A stretch of DNA of 64,000 nucleotides from Lytechinus variegatus (lineage: Eukaryota; Echinodermata; Echinoidea; Temnopleuroida; Toxopneustidae). Positions 52,480 through 64,000 of this stretch are shown here, piece after piece (position 1 is the first letter of the stretch; each line of letters starts with the position of its first letter). Under the pieces are notes generated by a model. It made no database searches and was not told the origin of the DNA. It worked only from the letters and a program-made list of their open reading frames with translations. Made by a program: the position numbers and the translations under genes. Location: contig NC_054756.1 in assembly GCF_018143015.1 (NCBI RefSeq), positions 14,268,902 to 14,332,901 of the forward strand. Reading direction: 5' to 3'.

Positions 52480-53995
52480 AATGGATGGCGTTCGGCTTAA
52501 ATCGGATTGGCCAAAATTTATTCGATTTTTTGGGGGGAGGGTGATTCTGGACTGTATCGACAGCTATTCGGGACCCATTCGTCTCTAATTCGGTGAGCTC
52601 CCCGAATTAGAGATGAATAGGTTCAGAATCCATCTATTTTATTTTCTCCCTTCCTGAATGCCAGAAAGCTCGGGAGGGATTCAAAATCGTGCAAGTGTCA
52701 TGCATTGGCACGACTCAAGTCGTGCCAGTGCGCAAACTAGTCGGATGTGAAGTGTGCGTAAACACGTCGTCACATGTCGTGACTGCGTGCCATGTCGGGA
52801 CGAGAATTTTGAAATGTTCAAAATTTTGGTCACGACAAAATTTAGCCACCGGGTCGTTAACTATGCGCAAACTGTTCGTGAAATCGTCGTGAACTCGTCG
52901 GGACGATGCAGGAGGATGCGTGCCAGTGCGTGGCAGTGCGCGCCAGGCCACGACTGTCACGAATGGTTCACGAACAGCTCACGTCGTGTTCACGAATAAT
53001 TCAGCACGACACCGTCCGAATTGCGCAAACTCGTCGTGCCAATTATGCGGGAAGTGCGTAAACTATGCGCAAACTATGCGTGAACTCGTCGTGCCAGTTC
53101 GTGTCAATGTGGACATTGACGTGCACGCATTCGTGAACTATTCGTGAACTCGTCGTAAACTTGTCGTGAACTATGCGTGAACAAGTCGTAAAACAGTGCG
53201 GGAGCTTCCCAGTTCGTGCCCCAAAATGGCACGACTTGCCACGACAAAATCGTGGCCAAAAGTCGTGCAAGTGTCAGCCTGGCTTTCCGGGGATTCATTT
53301 GAAATGTTATAAACCAGCCGAATTGAGCCGAATCCGCAAAGATTGCCCCGGAAAGTGACCTCGCCGAATCCGTACGAATCATTACCCAGATACAAAGCAA
53401 AATATAGGGCGAGATCGAGCCGAATAGGCCAGAATACGGGCGAATGGCAGCCGAATATGTCGAATTAATGGCCGGAATTACCCGAATCGCCTACAGCGTG
53501 ATATCGGGTGTTTGGTAGCGAGGAGATCATCATTTTCAGTTGAGTGCACAAGTCGAATGACAAGGTGCACATGGTTGTTAACCAATAATATACCCCGTTA
53601 AAAAGTATAAACCTTGTTATAAGGCGATTTGGTCAAAATTAGGTCAGATTTGAACCTAATTCGGACAATATTCGGCGGGTGCTTGTTATGGAAATTCGTT
53701 GGTTAACTCGGCGCATTCGGCCATATTCTTTCCGATTCGGCTTGACATTCTAATTCCTTCAGCTGTAATTTGAGCATTCGGCTCGATTCTGGCACCTTTT
53801 GCTTGATTCTTGCCACTATTTGGGTTGGCATTCACATTTTATTCGAGATGGCCAAAATTGGTTCGGGTAAATTTTGAATCGGGACAAATTCTTCCTTTTT
53901 TTTCATTCGGAGAGCTCTCCGAATAAGAGTCGAATAGGTTCCGAATCAGGCCATTTTCGGGCAGAATCGGTCCGAGTATAGGATTTGGTTTTGGT
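52480..53995. mobile_element. Element rich in CCGAAT/ATTCGG words
   Basis: Hairpins TTCGGTGAGCTCCCCGAA (52590s) and TTCGGAGAGCTCTCCGAA (53904-53922), each followed by GAATAGGTTC, mark the two sides. CCGAAT words dominate 53310-53480 and ATTCGGC words 53660-53800, giving an inverted overall organisation. Interrupted by 52687-53276. No gene. Confidence 0.55.
52687..53276. mobile_element. CpG-rich insertion of GTCGTG/TATGCG words
   Basis: A 590-bp island of TCGTGAACT, CTATGCGCAAACT and GTCGTGCCAGT words in both orientations, bounded by the direct repeat TCGTGCAAGTGTCA (52687-52700 and 53263-53276). It contains the palindrome GGCACGACTCAAGTCGTGCC. The dense CpG contrasts sharply with the surroundings. 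Several overlapping frames are open only because of the repeat. Confidence 0.6.
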
Positions 53996-54179
53996 GTAAC
54001 TCTAGCTTTAACCGACTATATACAATCATCCTACTTATGATTATAATCTTTCATTATTGTCGTCACTTCTGTAGTCACCTCATCCTCACTTTCACCCTAA
54101 TTCTCATTGTTATCTATTTCTTGCATGATCTTCATCGTCTTCGTTACCGTCTATAACGTCTCCATTACCGATATATCGT

Positions 54180-54600
54180 TGATCATCATCATGACAATCA
54201 TCATCATCATCATCATCATCATGACAATCATCATCATCATCATTATGACAATCATCATCATCATCATTATGACAATCATCGTCATCATCATTATGACAAT
54301 CATCATCATCATCATGACAATCATCATCATCACGACAATCATCATCATCATCATGACAATCATCATCATCATGACAATCATCATCATCATCATGACAATC
54401 ATCATGACAATCATCATCATCATGACAATCATCATCACCACGACAATCATCATCATCATCATGACATTCATCATCATCATCATCATGACAATCATCATCA
54501 TGCACAATCATCACGACAATCATCATCATCATGACAATCATCACGACAATCATCATCATCACGACAATCATCATCATCATCATCATGACAATCATCCTTC
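54180..54600. repeat. (CAT)n/(ATGACAATC)n microsatellite
   Basis: About 420 bp of ATCATC units interspersed with ATGACAATC. The three long open frames on both strands (Ile/Met/Thr-, Asp- and Met-rich) are produced by it. Confidence 0.95.
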
Positions 54601-54619
54601 ATAATTTTAATCATGATTA

Positions 54620-54905
54620 CACGACCCTGGGGAGCGGGGATGCTGAAACACCCCCAATATTTACCTGGGGTGTTGCGTGTGTTATTCTTCATAGGCAGCA
54701 CCCCCTGGAAGTCTGGTAAGTACGCTAAAAAGCAGAAATGTAACCAAAGTGACCTTCATTTTGTAGTAAAAACCTTTTCATTTTTTTTTTCTTGTCAAGT
54801 TCGTCGTGACCAATATGACCTCCATTTTGCATGAAAACCTTTTTGGGGTTCAATTTCAACCAGCACCCCCCCCCCCTATTGAAAATCGTTCCCAGGGCCC
54901 TGTAC
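54620..54905. repeat. Copy of the 46390-46625 segment
   Basis: Contains GTAACCAAAGTGACCTTCAT and ends at a C run plus AAAATCGTTCCCAGGGCCCT. Confidence 0.75.
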
Positions 54906-56345
54906 GATTACTAATTCATGTAGTCAGAGACATACACAAATATGCTGTATCACAATAATTTTGAAGGGGTCTTTATTTACAGTAAGATCTTACACTAATT
55001 TTTATACATAAATGTTTCTGAAAAACTTCGAAAAAACATCAAAGTTCGTTTTGCACAGATAGGCCTAATTGGACGGAATAATAGATGAAATTCACATTGG
55101 CATGCTTGTATACAGAAGCTGGTATAACTTATAGGTGGTAAAATCTATTTATTGCACGTTAAACGAAATACCACTTGGGGGTTTGTGGCAAATGAATATA
55201 TTAATTCAACAATGCAAATTCTTATGAATCAAATTATCAAAATGATGTAAGTAGCGATAATTAAAATGATCTTAATATCTTATCAAACAAAGCAAAATAA
55301 TAAAATGCATGAAAGCTCAAATCCAAAATCCCAACAAGTCAAAATAAATGAATTAGTGGTCAGCTTGGTACTTCTTATATATCTAAACGAACTAGTAATC
55401 TATAGTTTTTGTATTTACTACGCTGAAACTCTCTACAACGCATCGATTCATTTGAAAATGCAATTAAAATCACAATGTAGAACTGAGAGTGGCTTTTGTC
55501 GAAAGTTGGTGGACTGGGACAGCAGATATCTGAAGGTTTGCACCGGACGAACAGTTGCAATTATGTCGTAGTCCAGAGTCAAGATATTCCAGTGCTGTCC
55601 CGGTCCACCAAACGTTGTAAGGAGTTTCCCCGTAGTAAATGCGAAAACCCTGGACCATTTTCTAGTCAGAAATGAACGTGTTTTCATCAAGGGCCCGTAA
55701 CACACTGGTTAGCGATTAACCGCTAATTAAAAGAGAAATTCTGATTAGTTCCTAGTCAGTCTATTGAGTAAAATACGCACGAGACAATGCTTGTGATATG
55801 AATAGGCGGCGAAGTGGGGGGGGGGTGACAGGTCCCAAAAAAAATTGAGGTGGGGGGACGGCCCCCAAAATATTTAACCTATATGTGTTACGGAGCCTTG
55901 TCAATTTTAACACTAGTAGCTTGTTAGAATTACAGTGTCGGGTTCAATCTCCTATAAGGCTCAGTGTCAGTGCCGATGTTCATACCATTATTAACCAATT
56001 AAATTCATATGAAAGTTGTAAAAATAGCGAGTTTTCGCACCGGCTACGCAGAATGAATTTAAGAACACAGTAAATGTATTGAAGTCCCTCGAATGACAAT
56101 GCACAGCTGAGAAGTCTTTGTCGGAAATAATAACTGTTGAACCCGTGAACAGCATTTTCGTCCTGAGTTTTGGAGCTGACAGACGAAAATTGGAAATTAT
56201 GTCGTTTGTCGAAAGTCCAGAACGACCCTGCTGTTTTGTTCATCAATTCTTGACAAAGACTTCTTTGTTAGGTATACCCTTTGTTATGAAGTGGAATTTG
56301 ACAATACATTTTCTAGGTTTTTAAGAGTTTCTCGCCGTAGTGCGA

Positions 56346-57951
56346 AAATTACATATTGATAAAGCACACGCAAGCACACTTATAAACCACGCGCTCATAA
56401 GGTATAACATTGTCTTCATTCATGATAGAAGCCTATGCACATATTTCATTGCAAGCTTTTACATCGGTAATTATGCTTAAATAGTTCCTATTATTTTCTC
56501 CGTTTTCATAATTTATGAGTGACAATCACCGCATCATTTTATCAGATCCATTCAATTCAGATTTGAAAGAATTATTTATTGCAGAAAATAATTATATGAA
56601 GAGCTTTTAGGATGGGCTTAAGTTGAACATGTTGTATGGACCTATTATATGTATATTAGGGATACTTTTTCATTTTTTCACCTACTTACGGTGACGCGAG
56701 AGCCCGACAACTGGGGACTTTCCAAGCCTTGCCGATGTATTCCGCGTCTTAAACAAGTTTAATAAAGTCAGTGCTGAATACCCTGTCTTGAACACTTAGA
56801 CCGACGCGGGATAATACAATGTTAGGCATATGACTGTGTAAGAGAAAGCAAACGTTATCGGTTGATGGATAATAATCACGTTTGTTTGTGTTTATAAACA
56901 AAATGTCCAAAAATTAGACCGATTGGCAGCACGGCTCGCACACGTTCCCACTTTGGCGGTGAAATGTAAAACGACTTCACATATTATTTGACTAAGAATG
57001 CGTGCGCGGGTGTCTATATTTGTGTGTGACGTAGATGACGCAAAAAGCAAAAGTATCAAAAATCAATTATTAGTTGGCAAATTGGCCCGCTATTGCCGAC
57101 GCGTCGCGATATACCGGCAGTCACCAATAGAGGGCCAAGCATTAATGCCGTTTCATTCAATTTTTTTTTTGGTTACACGGGCCTAATCACTGGCCGGCCA
57201 TAGATATTCATTCGAGCCAACCCTTTTAATTTGATGTTGCTGATTGAAAAAAAAGATTGAATATGACTGACAACACTGCACCGATTCTAAGGAGGGTACC
57301 TACTGAACTTACTTTTTCCAAATTGGAAAGATATATCACCATTATGGAACTATATTTTACTGGCGGAAGAATTAGGGTCATTTTACTCTCTCAAGTGATG
57401 AATTTGGTCCCGTCAGGTGTAGTCTTCAGAAATGCTTATTTATTTTTAAAATGTGCCGGTTGAGGTACCCTTTTCTGGTACGTATGCATGTCAGACATTT
57501 ATCCTATCCACTGGTAGTAAGCATTCAACCCTTGAATTTCCTCCTTATTTTTTATGAATTCTTTTTAAGTGCCACTTTAACACATGAGTCTATGGGAAAT
57601 GAATTAGGCCTGTGAGAATGTCAAAGATTTTACAGCATTTTGTTTTTAATATAAATTTTGAAATATGCCTACACTCAAAATTTAATTTGGAAGGCATTCC
57701 AAACGCCTCCTACCCTGATAAGACAAGGAAAAAAAAGTTTCAATAAAAACATAAGTTGTTTCTGGCAATAAACTTTTTATGAAAATTCAAACAGGTCCAT
57801 GCAATACTATGTGACTTTGTTAATCATTTCCTTATATCTGCCACACTTAATTTCACGACGGCTAGATATTCTTCCGGTCCTATGTACATAATGCCATGCA
57901 TATACATGCTTCTGAAAAAAATACAAAAAAGTACGTAATGGGCAGCATCTT
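56346..57951. other. Intergenic, no supported gene
   Basis: Short frames on the plus strand (56998-57186 and 57257-57463) have no recognisable domain or splice context. Part may be 3'UTR of the exon at 57952. Confidence 0.35.
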
Positions 57952-58108
57952 TTAGCGGTGTTCGAAGAACACATCACGCATTGCTCGATCACGGACCGTT
58001 GATGATTTGCTGAATGTCTGGATGGGTGGGATGGCCATCCGATGGACCGGTACATTCCTCGTCGTGCTCGTCGAGGCCTCCTCTCGCATATCCACATGGT
58101 CATCGATT
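57952..58108 (-). CDS. Terminal coding exon of an unrecognised gene
   Basis: A textbook acceptor (TTCTCTTTCATCTTCATTTC then ATTTACAG) precedes a 157-nt exon in phase 2. It reads IDDHVDMREEASTSTTRNVP, VHRMAIPPIQTF, then SKSSTVRDRAMRDVFFEHR and a TAA stop. The composition is balanced, the frame is free of repeat bias, and flanks drop in GC. It looks like the cytoplasmic C-terminal tail of a larger protein, possibly with phosphorylatable Ser/Thr clusters. Upstream exons would lie to the right, in or beyond the last 5.9 kb, where I found none. Family unknown. Confidence 0.45.
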
Positions 58109-58109
58109 C

Positions 58110-59640
58110 TGTAAATGAAATGAAGATGAAAGAGAAAAGAAAAATGTCCCGGTAAGACGTGTGCAAATTAGGGAATATGCTAAGCTTCTTTGGTATAAAA
58201 AAAAGACATGATCATGATGATGATGTGCGTTGTTAAGGAGAAATATCGGGGATGGTAATAATCGGTAGTCCTAATAATTCCTATAGCTGGAATTTGAATA
58301 TTTTAGAATGAAAGGATTTTGCATAGCCAATAAATCAATATTACATATATGCACTTTAGATTTATCTCGCAAGTGTATGATAAGTCAATCTTTATCTTTA
58401 TTTGAGTTTACATGACTGCCGATAAAGGGACGCTATTTCGGGGGGGGGGGGTGACTTCCCCCAATGATCATGATTTCACTCCCAGCAAAATACACTGAAG
58501 GCCCATCCCTGCGTTACAGATTGTCCGATCAAAGATGGAGGGGCTTTGTGGTTGATACAGTCCCCCCCCCCCAAAAAAAAAACAGAGCCCATAATTGCTA
58601 AATATTCAAACATTCAGACTCTTATGGCACGCCCCTGTCCAGTATCTGAAGATATTCTTTTTTATTAACAACGTAAACGTTACTTTACGAAGCCTATCTC
58701 AGCCTGTAAATTTTGGATTTTAAATAAAGCATATCATTGTTGTAGTCCTCGCTCTGCTCTCTGCCTCAAGTCCGCCTCCCCCCAAAATAATAAATAAATA
58801 TAAGTAATGACAGAAAATCTAACTATATTTGCAAAAATATCGTTCTCGTATAAATTTCTTCATTTGGATCCGGAAGTTTTCTCATCCATTCAACCATTTT
58901 TATTGTGCTATTATATTTTCGGGGGAAATGAGACTCTCTCGATCGCTTCACAACTCAGTCCCTAAACCGGGGTGTTCTGGTATACAGGGGCTGGAGAAAC
59001 GGAGGAAGAGCTGGATGAACTCCGCCCCCCCCCCCTGCACTTTCAAAACCGTTCCGCGGGCCCCTTGGAAAAAGTTCACGGAAGGACATAGATTTCAATG
59101 TTTTTACACCAAAGCGTAAATGACACAGGAAATTCCTCTTTTACATTCTAGTGACATCTCTGGATGTTAGCCTACATCTAGGCCTGTGGTCTTAATCATT
59201 CTTTGCATTGAATTACAGCTCAACTCCCACGAACTAACACGGTCAGCAATTTGTCAAAACAATATTTATTGAAAAAAAATAATCATTATCCCGCCCTCCA
59301 CGTGGAAGGGGTTTGTCGTGATACATTGTGCGAATTCGATACTGAATCAATTACCCCTCCCCATTTCTCGCTCGAAGCGCATTAAAAATATCAAGTTACA
59401 CAAGAGAGCACAGAAGCATGTAAGCAAATGAGATTCATCAACAAAATTAATGGAAAAATATTGTACGGCTGCCGGCTGGATCAAGCTGCGCTTATTTGAA
59501 TATTATTTGATTTTTAAGGGGATGGGTGAGTCAACATCATATTTTCTCTGATATTTATTTTGTAGACATGCCTACCTGACCAATTAAGCATATTTCACTT
59601 GACAAACTATGAAGGAATCAATTACTGTTTTCTTGTCTTG
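58110..59640. other. Probable intron with G/C runs
   Basis: G run near 58440-58451, C/A run near 58562-58581 and a C run near 59024-59034 are ends of decayed G-run elements. No gene recognised. Confidence 0.4.
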
Positions 59641-59643
59641 TTG

Positions 59644-59885
59644 TAGTGGCGTAATGAGCCAACAGTTTTGGAGGGACTAGATTGTGTATAGGGTAAAATT
59701 TGACAAAAAGTTGCGAGCAAAAACTTTAGATGTTTCTATTAAAAAATCAAATTTTGTGCTTTAGATTCTGACATTTTATGATAATATTCAGAAAATCTCG
59801 CCTTCTCTCTTTCCTTTCCTTTTTTTCCTTTGTCGTGGTTTTTTTTCGGGGGGGGGGCAGGCGCGCCCCCACCTTTACGCCAGTG
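59644..59885. mobile_element. 242-bp hAT-type MITE
   Basis: Ends TAGTGGCGTAATGAG and CTTTACGCCAGTG are inverted. Flanks TCTTGTTG (59636-59643) and TCTTGCTG (59886-59893) are an 8-bp target duplication with one change. A G run precedes the right end. Confidence 0.8.
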
Positions 59886-60294
59886 TCTTGCTGGCTCGCA
59901 AGAAATAATGTTTTTGTCACAGCATGCTGTTTAATCACACGCAATAGGGGTATAAGTTGCAGCAACGAGCGGTATGATGTTTCATCAATCAAAGGTGGCG
60001 ATTAAGTTACGGCAATATCTATGATCATACGATTTCCATCTTTTCTTCTTTTTTTTTGGCACTCTTAATTCCATTTGCCTTTCTCCATATCTGATAAGCG
60101 TATATGTATGGGGCCAACTGCTACCCCCCCCCCTCCTTTCAGGGCACAAATCAGAAGAGAGAATGTGAGAGACTGAGGCGATCGAGAGAGAATATACTGA
60201 GAGATAGAGCGATAAAGAGGGGCATGATACTAGGTATGACCTCTGGTGAATATACTGAAAGGACATGCAAACTTTCAAGTCCTTTGCCACAAAA

Positions 60295-60460
60295 ATGACG
60301 TAAGTGAAAGTTGGGTAAAACTTGTGGGGATTTCCCTTTACTTTTTATTGTCACGGAGACCAGAAGTCCAGATTATGTAGATCTAGGTGTATTTGTAATT
60401 GTTGGCACTGATACAAAAATCATCTCTCACGATAATTCAAGGTCAAAAGTTGATAAAATG
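60295..60460. repeat. Dispersed repeat shared with 31300-31510
   Basis: GTGAAAGTTGGGTAAAAC, TTATTGTCAC, TAGATCTAGGTGTAT in the same order as the other copy. Confidence 0.65.
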
Positions 60461-60777
60461 CACATTTGAATTCTTTGAAGTAAAATTATTTTTTGAAATT
60501 CCAATTTTTTTCTTTCTTTTAAGTGAAAATGACATGTACAGCATCATAGCCGGCATGCTAATTTTATTTCAGGCCTTTTTTTAAATTTCAAAACAGTTGA
60601 GATTCGACTGTAAGGACTCCATGAGAATTAATTTTCCCCCATTTTACTTATCAAGAAAGTGCATTCGATTGTCAGAATTACGTCAATCATTTGGTTTTTG
60701 GGGAGGGGGATTTTAAGGTTCAGTGCTGTTCAGTGAGTACTGCGCGTAACACCGAATATCTCGCTGCAACATTGTTA

Positions 60778-61368
60778 AGGGATGGTCCGGGCTGGAAATA
60801 TTTATGTCTTAATAAATAAGAGTAAAATTCACAAAGCAAAATGCTGAAAATTTCATCAAAATCGGATAACAAATAACATTTGAATTTTAAAGTTGATCAT
60901 TATTCTGTGAAAACAGTTATATGTACATCGTCATGAATATTCATTAGGTGGGGCTGATGTCACATCGTCACTTTCCTTTATGTTATGTTATTAAATGAAA
61001 TCATAAATGTTTCATTTTTCATACATGTACATGTGTAAATGATATATCTCCATTATGATGAAATAAGTTGCAGCTATAGGCCTAAATAACTAATGCACTT
61101 TATCAGTTGACAATCAAATTGTTTTAGCTCTTCGTAGAAAATTTTTGAATAAACCAAAATTCATATAATAAAATACAAACGAACAAGTGGAGATATGACA
61201 CCATCAGCCCACTTACAGAATATTGATAAAGACATGCCTGGAACTGTTTCGCCAGATTCAATAACTTCGTTATTGTGATCCGATTTTGATCAAATTTTCA
61301 GCATTTTGCTCTGTGAAATTTTACTCTATTTATTGAAATATAAATATTTCCAGCCTGGACCATCCCTT
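60778..61368. mobile_element. Best copy of the GGTCCGGGCTGGAAAT MITE
   Basis: Left AGGGATGGTCCGGGCTGGAA and right CCAGCCTGGACCATCCCTT are inverted. The arms continue through TTTCATCAAAATCGGATAAC against ATCCGATTTTGATCAAATTT. A TA dinucleotide on each side suggests a mariner-type target. Confidence 0.82.
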
Positions 61369-64000
61369 TAACAACGAGATATTCATGCCCATTCTCAATC
61401 ACCAGGTATTTGAATTAATAATGAGTTTCTGACAGTCGGGCCCTGTTGCATGAAATCGACAATATTATGGTAATAACATATAATGTTATGCAGTTATTAT
61501 CATTATCATTATTATAATTCTGCCATGGTCCCGAGGTTACTTTCTTTTGAATGTTTGATGGTAGTAAACATTTTATACAGCAGCCTACGGGAAGGACTAA
61601 AATCTCACATAAGTCACCAACCAATGGATGGTGCAGGATCCTGGTGAAAATTATAACTCGATGAATAACAGGTTTTCATTTGAATATTGTTTATTTTCAT
61701 AGATTAATCGTATTCATGAAATATATACGAAGTCATATCACAAATGGACCTTCCTTGAGCTTTTACAAATTATATTTCCCCCAACTATAGCGAGGTGCAC
61801 AACTAATTATCCAATATTTCACGAGGGATTTTCCATTTCTTTTTTTAATGCTTGAGAATAACATCAGCTCGAATGGGAGTAAGAGTTTTCTGAAATACAT
61901 TGCCAATTTGCCATATCATGAGGAAGCAATGCAAAATTTAGAACTTAACACAAAGCGGCATCGATCGGAGAGAAAAACACTGCAATACACATGCACACAC
62001 AAAAAAAAGACAGAAAGTCAACATACAAACGGTGGGAATTAACAGTCAAAATAATGATTATTGTTAATGAGATTAATGAAATGTACAGTGCGTAGATAGT
62101 GAGTTCATATTCTAGACATGTGTATTAGTGTGACAAAGAGTAAACAATATCATTATTTTCATCTTCTATAGGTTTAATTGCATGGGTTAGTACGATCCCG
62201 AATTTGAAACATATACATGTACATGTATAGACGTTGAAATTGATTTACATTACATGTAAAGGTTAACATATAGTTGATATTCATTATATGCAGTTACATA
62301 CAACTTGCACAATATAATCAACTTGACTCCTAAGCACTATATACAGCTAGAGATTGTTGTGAATCAAACGATATGTGTGTATTGTAAAGACCAAAGGTAT
62401 GAAGAAAAGATAAAGTATGCCAAGAAGAATAGGAATACAGTATGAATTAAAAAATGATAGTTTCCTATGTTGATAATATTACATGAATACCACGTGCCCA
62501 ATCAATCTAAACAAACATAAACATTTATTACTTTAAGTATTATATAATATTTTAATTGATTTCTGGTTTATTTATGTGGATTTTCCCCTTCAAATTCATT
62601 AGCTTTGCATTGATTTCAATCAAGTGTGAATAAATAACAAATCAATATTTTATACTAGTATATCATAATCTAATATTAACTTTACATTCTCCCATGCTAT
62701 TACAATACATGTATATATATCTTTTACTAATATAAAGGTTTATTTTTTAATGATCAAGTGAAAATATGACATATATGGTAAAGTGTCTTTATACTCTTGT
62801 CTTGGTTCAAATGTTAAGACAATTTAAATTTCAGCCAGATATTCTTTTGTATAACATGAGGTCAAATTACATTAGGATTACATATGTAGAAGAACCATAT
62901 CAAGGTGTAACAGAGAAAAAAAATGATATCAAATTCAGCTTTATCAATTCCAGTGTAGGCCTATTAATATGTTCATACTCAAATGCAGTATAGTTCAGTG
63001 TTTTTTTTTTATATAATAAATGTTTATCTAGCCAAATGCAAACATACATGTATCCACTCATGGTCAAATATTCTAAATATGACATAAACTGAAGGGATCA
63101 TTAAACATCTGGTAAATTTATTTGGAGACTTACTGTAGATATAAGGAAAAATATTATAAATTATCCTTTTAAAAAATCTAAATAATATTTTGTTACTCAC
63201 AGTATATTAAAAAGACAATGAGTATATTGAACATTCACACATAGCTGAACTTATGAAGTCCACAACGCATGTCTAAATCTACATGTACATGTATAACATG
63301 GATAAGAAAACATTGACTTTCAAAATAAAATTCACACATATGTTAACGGCAAGTAATAATCAAGAACATAAATCTAAAGCTATTTCTGAGTTGAGTTCTA
63401 GCAATATTTCAGTGCAAAGTGAGATAGATTATTAGTATCCTTATCAGCCCATTTGCAAAAAACAAAAACAACCAACAATGCAAGAAATTATAATAGCATA
63501 CATAATGCTAATTTCTATACATGTATATTTTATACATTTCCCTGCATTTTCAAGGTATATCTTTTGTAATTTGAATTTACATAATCATGACAGGTTAAAA
63601 AGTACCAATATACTACATTCTACCGGTTAAGTTAATATGTAAAACTGAAATACACAAAGAGAGAGAGATTCACAATAACAGAGCAGCAGTGTGAGTCTAA
63701 TTTTTCGAAAAATGTATCAAATTGAGCGGATTTATACCATTACTTTCTCCTATTTCAATCTTTAAAGAACAAATATTAATATGAATCAAATTTGATTGTT
63801 GTTTTTCTTTCAATTAAGACAAGATTTTGCTGTGCATGGCAACTGAAATTTTCAATTCCACCATCCAATATCGATGTGGGATGGGAAATATATTGATGAA
63901 ATCTTTAAGATGAAATTATGTTATGGATTACAAAGATGTTACTAATATATGCTGCCCAAAACCAATGGAATGATCAATGAAAAAAATTCAATCTTGTTTA
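61369..64000. other. AT-rich tail of the window, no feature recognised
   Basis: Repeat-poor, with many TACATGTA words and no exon I can support. It could be intron of the gene ending at 57952. Confidence 0.4.

Larger units (their letters stand above)
49960..56345. repeat. Segmental duplication block 2 (with gene copy C)
   Basis: Counterpart of 41500-47530, enlarged by the composite insertion at 52480-53990 and an expanded CAT tract. Confidence 0.75.

Noticed and set aside
54107..54604. Three 118-165 codon open frames on both strands
   Set aside because: Created by the (CAT)n microsatellite; composition is only Ile/Met/Thr, Asp or His.
57257..57463. 68-codon plus-strand frame starting MNMTDNTAPIL
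   Set aside because: Looks protein-like, but it is isolated, without splice partners or recognisable family.
60104..60298. Possible plus-strand exon GTNQKRECERLRRSREN
   Set aside because: It has an acceptor-like C/T tract and a GTATGA donor, but the tract is a G-run transposon end and no neighbouring exon fits.

Overview
The window looks like nuclear DNA of an animal, most likely an echinoderm and probably a sea urchin. It is intron-rich and AT-rich, with many microsatellites and long G/C runs. It is packed with DNA-transposon debris (PIF/Harbinger, hAT, piggyBac and mariner-type MITEs), tRNA-headed SINEs and LINE 3' ends. The species assignment is inference from repeat style and protein families. 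Every gene model below was built by hand from splice signals and reading-frame phase; none has transcript support here.

Layout. Positions 180-2640 hold nested fold-back repeats. A GC-rich possible first exon lies at 2915-3038 (-). A tandem satellite (3620-4830) runs directly into an intact PIF/Harbinger transposase (4792-6021, -). From 9334 to 23010 (-) I reconstruct a complete 12-exon gene for an 877-residue secreted protein: signal peptide, four Ig domains, a FAM171-like/CILP-like ectodomain and a C-terminal Sushi (CCP) domain. Its introns carry SINEs, LINE tails, a 2-kb tandem array, a Harbinger MITE and a duplicated Ig exon. Positions 23.2-37 kb are almost all repeats: a 2.8-kb element with TTCGTAATTCCGAA inverted termini, a 33-bp minisatellite, an L1-like reverse-transcriptase relic and a three-deep transposon nest at 31686-34815.

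Positions 37.3-51.5 kb hold the most interesting locus: three tandem two-exon genes, all on the minus strand, for small secreted proteins of 153, 156 and 158 residues. Each has a near-identical signal-peptide exon, a short pro-region ending in a basic proprotein-convertase-like site, and a C-terminal domain with a His...Cys arrangement (HS-V-F-NKFYEWG ... NNCHHYAEWLINKL) resembling the papain-like LRAT/PPPDE/NlpC superfamily. The third copy has Ser in place of the conserved Cys. Copies two and three sit in a recognisable ~6-kb segmental duplication (about 41.5-47.5 kb and 49.96-56.3 kb), since filled with different transposons.

The right part (52-64 kb) is repeats, with one convincing terminal coding exon of an unrecognised minus-strand gene at 57952-58108 and a repeat-poor, AT-rich end. 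Two biological themes stand out: an extracellular Ig/FAM171/Sushi protein, and a lineage-specific cluster of secreted, probably proteolytically matured papain-fold-like proteins. There is no evidence that the two work together.
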